Origin: Verrucomicrobiales bacterium
GTDB taxonomy: Bacteria > Verrucomicrobiota > Verrucomicrobiia > Limisphaerales > JAFMIX01
DNA length: 6,932 bases
Reading direction: 5' to 3'
Assembly: GCA_017853785.1 (NCBI GenBank)
Contig: JAFMIX010000118.1
Span: 1 to 6,932 of the forward strand
Shown here: one piece after another, positions 1 to 5,912 of the stretch
How positions within the stretch are numbered: the first letter of the stretch is position 1
Layout of the letters: each line of letters begins with the position of its first letter
Translations under genes and position numbers: made by a program
Notes under the pieces: model-generated
Seen by the model: only the letters and a program-made list of their open reading frames with translations
What the model was told of the DNA's origin: nothing
The model's database searches: none

Positions 1-2
1 GC

Positions 3-1379
3 GTGAAGCTCGAAAAAATCACCGCACTCTCCAACAACATCGCCGCCGCGCTCAAAGCCGAACGCATCAACATCCTCGCGCCCGTGCCCGGCAAGAACAC
101 CGTCGGTGTGGAAGTGCCCAACAAAGTTAAGACCAAGGTCATCATGCGCGACCTCTTCGAGTCCGACGAGTGGCGCACCACCAAAGCCCGCATCCCGCTT
201 GCGCTCGGCAAGGACGTCTACGGCCATCCCATCATCGCCGACCTCGGCGACATGCCGCACTTGCTCATCGCCGGCAGCACCGGCTCCGGTAAATCCGTCT
301 GCATCAATTCCATCATCGCCTCACTGCTCTACCGCTTCTCGCCCGACCAGCTCCGCTTCGTGATGATCGACCCCAAAGTCGTCGAGCTCCAGCAATACAA
401 CGTCCTCCCACACCTCGTCGTGCCCGTCGTCAACGATCCCAAGAAAGTCATCCTCGCCCTGCGCTGGGTCGTCAACGAGATGGAAAAACGCTACCAGATC
501 TTCGCCCGCGTCGGCGTCCGCAACATCAAGTCGTTCAACGAACGCCCGAAGAACAAGCCCATCCCCGCCGCCGAACCCGAGCTCCCGCTCATGGCCCGTC
601 GTGAAAAAGTCGAGCCCGGCGCAGACGGTTTCGCCGTGGAAGTGGACGAGCAGATCGTTGTGCCGCGCGACGAGGACATCGTCATCCCCGAAAAACTTTC
701 CTACATCGTCGTCATCATCGACGAGCTGGCCGATCTCATGCTCGTCGCGCCTGCCGATGTCGAGATGGCCATCGCGCGCATTACGCAGATGGCGCGCGCC
801 GCCGGCATCCATTGCATCGTCGCCACGCAACGCCCGTCCGTGGACGTCATCACCGGCGTCATCAAGTCCAACATTCCCGCGCGTATCGCGTTCCAAGTCG
901 CCGCCGCCGTGGACTCGCGCACCATTCTCGACAACAAAGGCGCGGACAAATTGCTCGGCAAGGGTGACATGCTCTACCTGCCGCCCGGCTCGGCAAAATT
1001 GATCCGTGTACAAGGCGCGCTCATCACCGACCAGGAAATCCAGAGCTGCGTGGACTTCATCGCCGCGCAAGGCAAGCCCAGTTACGAAATGGAGATCCAC
1101 AAGCAACTTTCCAAGCCCACCAGCATGGCGAGCGAGAGCGGCATTGATGAGGACGAGGACATCATCCAGGACTGCATCGAAGTCATCCGCAGCGAGCAGA
1201 AGGCGAGCGTCTCGCTGCTGCAACGTCGCCTCAAGCTCGGCTACGGCCGCGCCGCACGCATCATGGACGAACTCGAGAACCGGGGCATCGTCGGCGAGAG
1301 CAAAGGCGCCGAGCCGCGCGAAATCCTCATCGACCTCGACGGCCAAGGCCACGACGGCGGCGGCCAAAGCGCGGTGTGA
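3..1379 (+). CDS. ftsK: FtsK/SpoIIIE-family DNA translocase, 3' part (5' end outside window)
   Basis: ATP-driven double-stranded DNA pump that clears or segregates chromosome termini at the division septum. The visible 458 residues cover the motor and the C-terminal gamma domain. Walker A is GSTGSGKS at about residues 91-98, Walker B is VVIIDELADLM at 236-246, and ATQRPSVDVITG follows at 274-285, as expected for the RecA-like motor. Residues 1-45 match the end of the alpha domain (NILAPVPGKNTVGVEVPN). Residues about 386-443 form the winged-helix gamma domain (SLLQRRLKLGYGRAARIMDE), which in the family reads oriented chromosomal motifs. The first codon seen is GTG, but it lies inside the conserved alpha domain, so it is not the start; the membrane-anchor N-terminus lies upstream. 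The charged stretch at 182-230 before Walker B also exists in the E. coli protein and is not an anomaly. Family assignment is very secure; ftsK versus spoIIIE naming depends on the missing N-terminus. Confidence 0.96.
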   Translation: MKLEKITALSNNIAAALKAERINILAPVPGKNTVGVEVPNKVKTKVIMRDLFESDEWRTTKARIPLALGKDVYGHPIIADLGDMPHLLIAGSTGSGKSVCINSIIASLLYRFSPDQLRFVMIDPKVVELQQYNVLPHLVVPVVNDPKKVILALRWVVNEMEKRYQIFARVGVRNIKSFNERPKNKPIPAAEPELPLMARREKVEPGADGFAVEVDEQIVVPRDEDIVIPEKLSYIVVIIDELADLMLVAPADVEMAIARITQMARAAGIHCIVATQRPSVDVITGVIKSNIPARIAFQVAAAVDSRTILDNKGADKLLGKGDMLYLPPGSAKLIRVQGALITDQEIQSCVDFIAAQGKPSYEMEIHKQLSKPTSMASESGIDEDEDIIQDCIEVIRSEQKASVSLLQRRLKLGYGRAARIMDELENRGIVGESKGAEPREILIDLDGQGHDGGGQSAV

Positions 1380-1384
1380 TTGTT

Positions 1385-1460
1385 AGCCACGGATGAAACA
1401 CGGATTGAACCCGGAAATAATTTTCTGAATCCGTGTTTCATCCGTGTTCGATCCGTGGCT
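1385..1460. repeat. Imperfect inverted repeat with 11-base unit expansion in one arm
   Basis: The left arm (1385-1406) pairs over all 22 bases with the right arm (1428-1460), except that the right arm carries 11 unpaired extra bases at 1440-1450. Those extra bases are a further copy of the unit from which the arms are built (ATCCGTGTTTC, ATCCGTGTTCG, then ATCCGTGGCT). The loop is 1407-1427. As RNA this would be a strong hairpin with one bulge. It fills almost the whole ftsK-HIT gap and ends 8 bases before the HIT start codon. No U-run follows on either strand, so it is not a classical intrinsic terminator. Its unit resembles the repeat at 5871-5900. Confidence 0.85.
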
Positions 1461-1468
1461 GAAAAAAT

Positions 1469-1813
1469 ATGAGCAAAACCTTGTTCGAGAAAATCGCCGC
1501 GCGGGAGATTCCGGCGCAGATCGTCTATGAAGACGACCTCGTGCTCGCCTTCCGCGACATCGCCCCGCAAGCCCCCGTGCATGTCCTCATCGTCCCGAAG
1601 AAACCCATCCCGCGCATCGCCGAAGCCACGACGGACGACCACAAAGTTCTCGGCCACCTGCTGCTCAAAGCCGCCGAAGTCGCCGAGAAACTCGGCCTCA
1701 AGCAGAGCGGCTATCGGCTCGTGTTCAACAACGGCGCGGACGCCGGCGAAGCCGTGCCGCACCTGCACCTCCACATCCTCGGCGGGCGTAAGATGAACTG
1801 GCCGCCGGGCTGA
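1469..1813 (+). CDS. hinT: HIT-family (HinT-like) purine nucleotide-binding hydrolase
   Basis: Histidine-triad protein of the HinT branch, a cytosolic dimer that in characterised members hydrolyses purine nucleoside phosphoramidates and aminoacyl-adenylates. The 114-residue length is typical. The signature is PHLHLHILGGRKMNWPPG near the C-terminus, with the triad H98, H100 and H102; H102 should be the nucleophile and H100 and H98 its partners. The N-terminal half has the usual IVYEDDLVLAFRDIAPQAPVH segment (18-38) and IVPKKPI (41-47). The ATG at 1469 gives the canonical N-terminus (TLFEKIAAREIPA). No Shine-Dalgarno sequence precedes it: the space is occupied by the end of the inverted repeat and GAAAAAAT. 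It follows ftsK on the same strand at 89 bases and may be read through from it. The physiological substrate cannot be told from sequence. Confidence 0.95.
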   Translation: MSKTLFEKIAAREIPAQIVYEDDLVLAFRDIAPQAPVHVLIVPKKPIPRIAEATTDDHKVLGHLLLKAAEVAEKLGLKQSGYRLVFNNGADAGEAVPHLHLHILGGRKMNWPPG

Positions 1814-1838
1814 TTCACAGTGGCAGAAGAAAATCCGT

Positions 1839-2123
1839 ATGAAAAACCTAACTACAGAGGAAATACTGTGGTCGCGCACGACTTGGTGGAAAGTCGGGGT
1901 GGGTTGGATGATTTTGGGGCTTTTTGGTGGTTTCATCCTCTCTTGGAGTGGATTGGTCCTTGATTGGATTTTCGAGGTCAAAAAAGGATCTTATGTCATG
2001 TTTACGATGCCCCTATTTGGATTCCTCGGGCTTTGCCTGTTTATCGTTGGCTTGGTTACCTTTTTAATTGCGGCAGTGCGGCGCGCACGAAAGAGTGAAG
2101 CTCAGAGAAAGAATAGCCCGTGA
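1839..2123 (+). CDS. Small two-helix membrane protein of unknown function
   Basis: I do not recognise this 94-residue protein. It has a short polar N-terminus (MKNLTTEEILWSRTTWWK), a first hydrophobic segment at about 19-45, a short charged link (EVKKG, 46-50), a second at about 53-80, and a basic tail beginning RRARK. By the positive-inside rule both ends would face the cytoplasm. It lies 25 bases after the HIT gene on the same strand. Only a weak AGAAG stands upstream of the ATG. The gene is visibly AT-richer than its neighbours and uses codons such as ttt, att and gga that they avoid, which suggests recent acquisition or weak constraint. A long hydrophobic frame with an unforced ATG argues that it is real, but without homologues this is moderate support. 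Confidence 0.65.
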   Translation: MKNLTTEEILWSRTTWWKVGVGWMILGLFGGFILSWSGLVLDWIFEVKKGSYVMFTMPLFGFLGLCLFIVGLVTFLIAAVRRARKSEAQRKNSP

Positions 2124-2147
2124 TTTTCCAGCCTAATTAGTGGATAC

Positions 2148-2171
2148 GCTGCGCAGCTCTGCAGCTTTCTT
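2148..2171 (+). terminator. Weak candidate terminator between convergent genes
   Basis: A five-base stem GCTGC (2148-2152) / GCAGC (2161-2165) with an eight-base loop is followed by TTTCTT. It lies in the 69-base gap between the convergent membrane-protein and aminotransferase genes, where a + strand terminator is expected. The stem is short and the T-run interrupted, so this is a suggestion only. Confidence 0.2.
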
Positions 2172-2192
2172 CCCAACTTCTGCGCTCCGGCT

Positions 2193-3521
2193 TCAGACGA
2201 ATTTCTTCAGCACTTTGCCCAGCCGCTTGATGCCTTCGCCGATGTCCGCTTCGCTGGCGTTGCCGTAGCTCAGGCGCATTTCGTGGTCCGGCTTGCGGCG
2301 TGCGGCATCGTCCGCATAGCACATCACGCCCGGAACATACAAGACCTCGGCGGCGAGCGCGGCTTTGAACACTTTTGACTTCACACCGGTCTTCACGCCG
2401 CGTGGCAGGCGCGCCCAGAAATAGAGTCCGCCCGTCGCCTCCGCCCATTGCACCTGTGGCGGAAAATTTTTCTGCAACGCGGCGCGCATCCCGGCGGCCT
2501 TGGCGGCGTAGCATTGCCGCAATTTGCCGAGGTGCTTCTCGTAGCGTCCCGTGGTGATGGCGCGGAGCAGCGTCTGTTGCAGGAGGTTCGCCGTGCCGAA
2601 ATCGTGGTTGCCCTTGATGCGCGTGACGGCGGTCAGGACCGGCTCGGGCAGGATGCCGAAACCCACGCGCAGACCGGTGGCGAACGGCTTGCTGTAAGTG
2701 CCGGCGTAGATGACGCGGTCGGCAAAGCCGCGCGCCGCAAGCGCGGTCTTCTCCCCTGTAGCGGCGGTCTGCGACCGCCGCACCTCCTGCTCCCCGCCCC
2801 GGCGGTCATAGACCGCGGCTACATTGCCAAAATTCAATTCGCGATACGCTGCGTCTTCGAGCAGGTAAATCGGGTGGCCGGCGGCGCGCTCGTATTTCTT
2901 CAGCAGCTTCAGCGCGGCGACTTTTTTCGCGTAGCTGGTAGTGATCCCGGTGGGGTTTTGATAATAGGTGACGAGGTAAAGCAGCTTCAGCCGGGGCAGT
3001 TCGCCGCGGCGCTTGAGCGATTCCAAAACCTGTTCAAGGTGCGCGAGGTCGAGGCCGTCCGCCGTCATCCGCACGCCGCGCGCGCAGAGGCCATGGCTCT
3101 GCACGATGCCGAGATAGACGAAGTAGGTGGGGTCTTCCACGATGACGATGTCGCCGGCGTCGCACAGCGCTTCGGTGGTCATGTAGAGCATCTGCTGCGA
3201 GCCGTGAGTGATGAGCACGCGGTCGGCGGAATAAATTTTCGGCGCGGAAATGCCGTCGAGCTTCTGAAGGTGCGCCGCTGTCCATTCGCGCAACTTCAGT
3301 TCGCCGGCGGTGGTGCCGTATTGCAGCGTGGCTTGGCCGGTCACGGGCGAGCGCAGCAGGTCGTTGATCGAATCGCGCGTTTCGCGGACAGGCAGCGAGG
3401 GATTGTCCGTGAAGCCGGCGGCGAGCGAGATGAGCTTGGGGTGCGCGAGCTTGGTAGCCATGAGCCACGAGATGGGCGGTTCGGCGGTGCGGCGGGCGAG
3501 TGCGGACAGGGCGGTTTTCAT
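2193..3521 (-). CDS. PLP-dependent aminotransferase, class I/II (LysN/MocR-like branch)
   Basis: Fold-type I aminotransferase of 442 residues, cytosolic, moving amino groups between an amino acid and a 2-oxo acid. Visible landmarks: QYGTTAGELKLRE (68-80); THGSQQ (105-110) in the PLP phosphate-binding region; YYQNPTG (186-192), whose Asn contacts the cofactor ring; LEDAAY (221-226), with D223 for the pyridine nitrogen and Y226; GTYSKPFATGLRVGF (274-288), with K278 the Schiff-base lysine; and MRLSYG (415-420), with R416 for the substrate carboxylate. This pattern fits the 2-aminoadipate/aromatic/MocR-like aminotransferases without a GntR DNA-binding domain. The substrate cannot be assigned. Residues 234-255 are an in-frame palindromic insertion lying between Y226 and K278, where relatives have a short loop; all catalytic residues remain. 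The ATG at 3521 has no clear Shine-Dalgarno. The gene is divergent from the zinc-ribbon gene with 51 bases between them. Confidence 0.93.
   Translation of the reverse strand: MKTALSALARRTAEPPISWLMATKLAHPKLISLAAGFTDNPSLPVRETRDSINDLLRSPVTGQATLQYGTTAGELKLREWTAAHLQKLDGISAPKIYSADRVLITHGSQQMLYMTTEALCDAGDIVIVEDPTYFVYLGIVQSHGLCARGVRMTADGLDLAHLEQVLESLKRRGELPRLKLLYLVTYYQNPTGITTSYAKKVAALKLLKKYERAAGHPIYLLEDAAYRELNFGNVAAVYDRRGGEQEVRRSQTAATGEKTALAARGFADRVIYAGTYSKPFATGLRVGFGILPEPVLTAVTRIKGNHDFGTANLLQQTLLRAITTGRYEKHLGKLRQCYAAKAAGMRAALQKNFPPQVQWAEATGGLYFWARLPRGVKTGVKSKVFKAALAAEVLYVPGVMCYADDAARRKPDHEMRLSYGNASEADIGEGIKRLGKVLKKFV
2757..2823. repeat. REP-like double palindrome inserted inside the aminotransferase gene
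   Basis: A 67-bp element bounded by TGTAGC and GCTACA. The two outer arms, 2757-2780 and 2800-2823, are inverted copies differing at 3 of 24 positions. Each arm is also a palindrome: CGGCGGTC-TGC-GACCGCCG on the left and CGGCGGTC-ATA-GACCGCGG (one mismatch) on the right. The spacer is ACCTCCTGCTCCCCGCCC-like. This pair-of-palindromes layout is that of REP/BIME or small non-autonomous elements. On the minus strand it is open throughout and encodes residues 234-255 of the aminotransferase, ending exactly at a codon boundary. I recall similar GGCGGTC/GACCGCC elements from Verrucomicrobiota genomes, but that is memory and not a search. Confidence 0.85.
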
Positions 3522-3572
3522 TCCGGGTCACAGCATACTTGTCAGCCGGGCGCGGTGCGATAAAGTTCCGGC

Positions 3573-3740
3573 GTGGCGGAAACCAATTCTCAACCCGAAC
3601 CGCAGCCGCAGCCCGAAGCCTGCGCGACCGGAGAATACTGGCGTTGGTGCCCGCGCTGCGGGCACGAGTTGCACAATGAGAAGTGCAAACTCCGCTGCCC
3701 GCGCTGTAACTACTTCATGAGCTGCTCGGACTTCGATTAG
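3573..3740 (+). CDS. Small zinc-ribbon protein, 55 residues
   Basis: The frame opens with GTG twelve bases after a stop (TAA at 3561-3563), so the GTG at 3573 is the only sensible start; the stop is TAG at 3738-3740. The product has a proline/glutamine-rich N-terminus (QPEPQPQPEAC, 7-17) and then a compact zinc-ribbon: WCPRCGHEL (C26, C29) and LRCPRCNYFMSCSDFD (C42, C45), with extra cysteines at 17, 38 and 51. Paired CPRC knuckles 13 residues apart are a strong coding signal for so short a frame. Function is unknown; such proteins usually bind nucleic acid, partner proteins or simply zinc. It has no Shine-Dalgarno. It is divergent from the aminotransferase gene, and its stop interlocks with the stop of the convergent btpA-like gene (shared TTAG). 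The short length is probably why automated calling could omit it. Confidence 0.8.
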   Translation: MAETNSQPEPQPQPEACATGEYWRWCPRCGHELHNEKCKLRCPRCNYFMSCSDFD

Positions 3741-4531
3741 CAAGCCTGCACCGCTTTGACCAACTCGGCGACGCGCTTCGGGTCAACGGGATTCGCGAGC
3801 ACGCCGTTGCGCTTCAACGACGAACCGACGATGACGCCGTCGGCGCGGCGGAGATAGTCTTTCACGTTGGCAAGCGTCACGCCGCTGCCGAGGAGGATTT
3901 TGGATTCCGGGCAAGCATTGCGCACGCGTTCCACGTCGGCGAGGTCGGCGGCTTTGCCGGTGCCGGTGCCGGAGACGATGAGCGCGTCGGCGAGGCCGCG
4001 CTCAACGGTGTCGGCAGCGGCGTTTTCAAGCGACCAATCGCCGAGCGGCACGGCGTGCTTGACGTGGACGTCGGCGAAAATCTGCGCGTGCGGCGCAACG
4101 TGCGCCCGGGTGCGGAGCGTGCCATAGGCGTCGCCTTCGATGAGCCCCTGATCGGTGAGCATCGCGCCGGTGTGGACGTTCACGCGGATGAAGTCGCCAC
4201 CGCACGCGGCGCAGAGCGCGAGTGCGGCGCGGGCGTCATTGCGGAGGACGTTGAAGCCGAGGGGCAATTTCACGGCGGCGCGCACAGCGCAGCCGGCGGC
4301 GGTCATGGCGGCGATGGTCTCGGGCGCGACGGCGTTCTTGGTGAACGGCACGTCGCCGAAGTTCTCGATGAAGATGGCGTGCGCCCCGCCGCGTTCGTAG
4401 GCGAGCGCGTCGGCGACGGCGAGCTTGATGGTCTCGGTGATACTCGTGCGGCAGAGCGGCGCGCCGGGCAAGGGCTTGAGGTGGACGACGCCGATGAGGG
4501 CTTTGCGGTGCAGCTGGAAGAGAGACTTCAT
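3737..4531 (-). CDS. btpA: BtpA/SgcQ-family TIM-barrel protein
   Basis: A 264-residue member of the BtpA family. The cyanobacterial founder is needed for stable photosystem I, while the E. coli relative SgcQ sits in a sugar-metabolism cluster; the chemistry of the family is not established. Landmarks: GVVHLKPLPGAP (14-25); IFIENFGDVPF (53-63), the family hallmark; DFIRVNVHTG (113-122); IFADVHVKHA (151-160); ALIVSGTGTG (183-192); and LLGSGVT with DGVIVGSSLKRNG (213-219 and 231-243), a phosphate-binding end as in other TIM barrels. The frame stays open upstream to 4654, but ATG at 4531 gives the canonical start (MKSLFQLHRK). That ATG overlaps the rnc stop as ATGA, so translation is probably coupled to rnc. 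In a presumably non-phototrophic organism a metabolic or nucleotide-sugar role is more likely than photosystem assembly. Confidence 0.9.
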   Translation of the reverse strand: MKSLFQLHRKALIGVVHLKPLPGAPLCRTSITETIKLAVADALAYERGGAHAIFIENFGDVPFTKNAVAPETIAAMTAAGCAVRAAVKLPLGFNVLRNDARAALALCAACGGDFIRVNVHTGAMLTDQGLIEGDAYGTLRTRAHVAPHAQIFADVHVKHAVPLGDWSLENAAADTVERGLADALIVSGTGTGKAADLADVERVRNACPESKILLGSGVTLANVKDYLRRADGVIVGSSLKRNGVLANPVDPKRVAELVKAVQAC

Positions 4532-5232
4532 GATTCGATTTTGTTGGAATGGCGGCGGGCCTGGAGCGCGGCGAGGGCGGCGGCGCTTTCCGCAAGTTTC
4601 TTGCTGGAGCCGCGGCCGCGCGCGAGTTCCACGCCGGCGTGGTGGACGCGGCATTCAAACTCGCGCTGGTGGTCCGGCCCGGTGGCGTCCGTGACTTCGT
4701 AGCGCGGCGCTTCGGCGGAATCGGCCTGAAGCAACTCCTGCAATTCGCCCTTGGGATTGTTAATCGTTGGTTCGACGGTGAGTTCGCTGAGAATCTGGCG
4801 GAATTCCCGGAGAATAACTTCCCGCGCTGCATCCAGTCCGCCGTCGAGAAACATCGCGCCGAGCAAGGCCTCATACGCATCGGCCAGGCTGGATGCGCGA
4901 TCGCGGCCGCCGGATTTTTCCTCGCCGCGACCGAGGAGCAGATGTTCGCCGAGGCCAAGGGCACGCGCCTGCACGGCGAGCGAACGGGCGTTCACGAGTT
5001 TGGCGCGAGCTTTGGTGAGCGGGCCTTCGCCGAATTCTGGAAACCGACGGTAAAGTTCGTGCGTGAGCGTGAGTTGCAGAACGGCATCGCCGAGAAATTC
5101 CAGCCGCTGGTTCGTCGCGGCGGTGGCGACCTGCTCGTGTGCGACGGACGGATGTGTGAGCGCGAGGCGCATCAGTGCGGCGTCGGCAAACTGATAGCCA
5201 AGGCGATGTTGGAGCGCGGCGAGGTCAGCCAC
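4528..5232 (-). CDS. rnc: Ribonuclease III
   Basis: Double-strand-specific endoribonuclease that processes rRNA precursors and other structured RNAs; 234 residues, normal for the family. The catalytic domain (about 1-150) carries the signature NQRLEFLGDAVL (41-52), with metal-binding E45 and D49, and the second acidic pair D118 and E121 in SSLADAYEALLGA (114-126). The C-terminal double-stranded RNA-binding domain runs from about NPKGELQELLQ (159) to SSKKLAESAAALAAL (209-223). The start is GTG at 5232, which gives the usual short N-terminus (ADLAALQHRLGYQF); no Shine-Dalgarno precedes it. It begins 12 bases after the upstream four-cysteine gene and overlaps the btpA-like start by ATGA, so it is the central gene of a compact operon. 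All four catalytic acids are present, so it should be active. Confidence 0.96.
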   Translation of the reverse strand: MADLAALQHRLGYQFADAALMRLALTHPSVAHEQVATAATNQRLEFLGDAVLQLTLTHELYRRFPEFGEGPLTKARAKLVNARSLAVQARALGLGEHLLLGRGEEKSGGRDRASSLADAYEALLGAMFLDGGLDAAREVILREFRQILSELTVEPTINNPKGELQELLQADSAEAPRYEVTDATGPDHQREFECRVHHAGVELARGRGSSKKLAESAAALAALQARRHSNKIES

Positions 5233-5244
5233 AGAAAGCGAGGT

Positions 5245-5856
5245 TCAAGTTTGGGCAACGGGCGCGGCAGCCTCGGCGGGAGCTTCCGCAGCCGGTGCAA
5301 TTTCCGTTGGCGCAGAAGCGGCTTCGGTGCCGCCGGGTGCTGGCGGATTAAATCCATGTTCGAGCAACGCGGCGACGTCGTGCTGGACTTGCTCGAGCTG
5401 GTCGAGGCGCAGCGCGGGATCCGCAATCGTGAAAATATCGCCGGTCTTGGGCTGTTCGTAGACGAACACACGCTGGCCCTCGCGCTGAAGCTGTTCCTTG
5501 ACCTTGAGGATGCGCTTGCGTTCGAGCATCACGGCGAGGATGTAGCCGGCAGGGATGTGCTTGGGGTCGTTCAACTCGATGAGCTTGCGGAGAAGAGTTT
5601 CCGCGGTGTCTTTTTGAATCGCCTCCACCGGCGCGGGGGGCGGCGCGAGATAGACGCCCTGCCAGTGGGAGATGAAATTTTTCTGCTGCGGCGCGGTGGC
5701 GCTGAAGGTTTTCTGCCAGCACGGCTCGCAGATGTCGGTGCGGCGCAGCTCGGAGCGCTCGTCGAAGAGTACCGTGTGATAGGGCTGCTTGTCGGCGAAG
5801 GCTTGCGCACAAGACTCGCAGGCGTGGGCGCGGGATTGAATGTTCCAGTCGTTCAT
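5245..5856 (-). CDS. Four-cysteine (zinc-finger-like) conserved-looking protein of unknown function
   Basis: With the start at the ATG of 5856 the product is 203 residues. Its N-terminus has two cysteine knuckles, HACESC (C13, C16) and DICEPC (C43, C46), a plausible zinc site. A middle part (about 80-165) reads as helical and basic (AETLLRKLIEL, LAVMLERKRILKVKEQLQ) followed by a short beta-like stretch (RVFVYEQPKTGDIFTI). The tail (from about 170) is low-complexity Pro/Ala/Glu and probably disordered. I cannot name the family; I have the impression of similar proteins beside other verrucomicrobial genes, but cannot verify it. Alternative starts are ATG at 5868 and GTG at 5886; the last lies inside the tandem repeat and is unlikely. 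No Shine-Dalgarno is present for any of them. It sits 12 bases ahead of rnc and should be cotranscribed, which weakly hints at an RNA-related role. Confidence 0.8.
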   Translation of the reverse strand: MNDWNIQSRAHACESCAQAFADKQPYHTVLFDERSELRRTDICEPCWQKTFSATAPQQKNFISHWQGVYLAPPPAPVEAIQKDTAETLLRKLIELNDPKHIPAGYILAVMLERKRILKVKEQLQREGQRVFVYEQPKTGDIFTIADPALRLDQLEQVQHDVAALLEHGFNPPAPGGTEAASAPTEIAPAAEAPAEAAAPVAQT

Positions 5857-5870
5857 GAACAGCGGCATTA

Positions 5871-5900
5871 AACCACGAATGGACACGAATGGACACGAAG
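5871..5900 (-). repeat. Short tandem repeat (10-bp unit) just upstream of a start codon
   Basis: The unit CACGAATGGA (+ strand) occurs at 5874-5883 and 5884-5893, with a partial third copy CACGAAG at 5894-5900. Read on the minus strand, the sense of the downstream gene, it is a series of TTCGTGTCCA units ending ATTCGTGGTT. It fills most of the gap between the pilin-like gene stop and the four-cysteine gene start. The layout, three CGTG units ending in CGTGG, matches the right arm of the inverted repeat at 1428-1460. Confidence 0.8.
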
Positions 5901-5912
5901 ATTTTACTCTTG

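Noticed and set aside
541..690. Unusual charged insertion before Walker B in FtsK
   Set aside because: A stretch of similar length is present in the E. coli FtsK motor at the same place, so it is normal for the family.
321..1367. A 348-codon open frame on the minus strand opposite ftsK
   Set aside because: Product is a repetitive Asp/Val/Ala/His sequence typical of the antisense of GC-rich genes; the ftsK motifs on the other strand explain the sequence.
1385..1460. Intrinsic terminator for ftsK
   Set aside because: The stem is strong but no U-run follows it on either strand, and the HIT start is only 8 bases away.
2448..3563. A 371-codon open frame on the + strand opposite the aminotransferase gene
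   Set aside because: Shadow of a well-supported enzyme gene; composition is Gly/Val/Arg/Asp-rich with no recognisable motif.
4532..4654. N-terminal extension of the btpA-like gene to an upstream start at 4654
   Set aside because: The extra 41 residues are Arg/Pro-rich, lie wholly within rnc and are absent from the family; the ATG at 4531 overlapping the rnc stop is far better.
4549..5871. A 440-codon open frame on the + strand opposite rnc and the four-cysteine gene
   Set aside because: It is antisense to genes with clear catalytic or cysteine motifs. Its product is a Gly/Ala/Arg-rich mix without domain signatures, as expected from GC-rich third-position bias on the opposite strand.
5857..5886. 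GTG at 5886 as the start of the four-cysteine gene
   Set aside because: It lies inside the tandem repeat and would translate repeat units; ATG 5856 or 5868 is more plausible.
5874..5900. CRISPR array
   Set aside because: Units are only 10 bases and directly abut, with no spacers.
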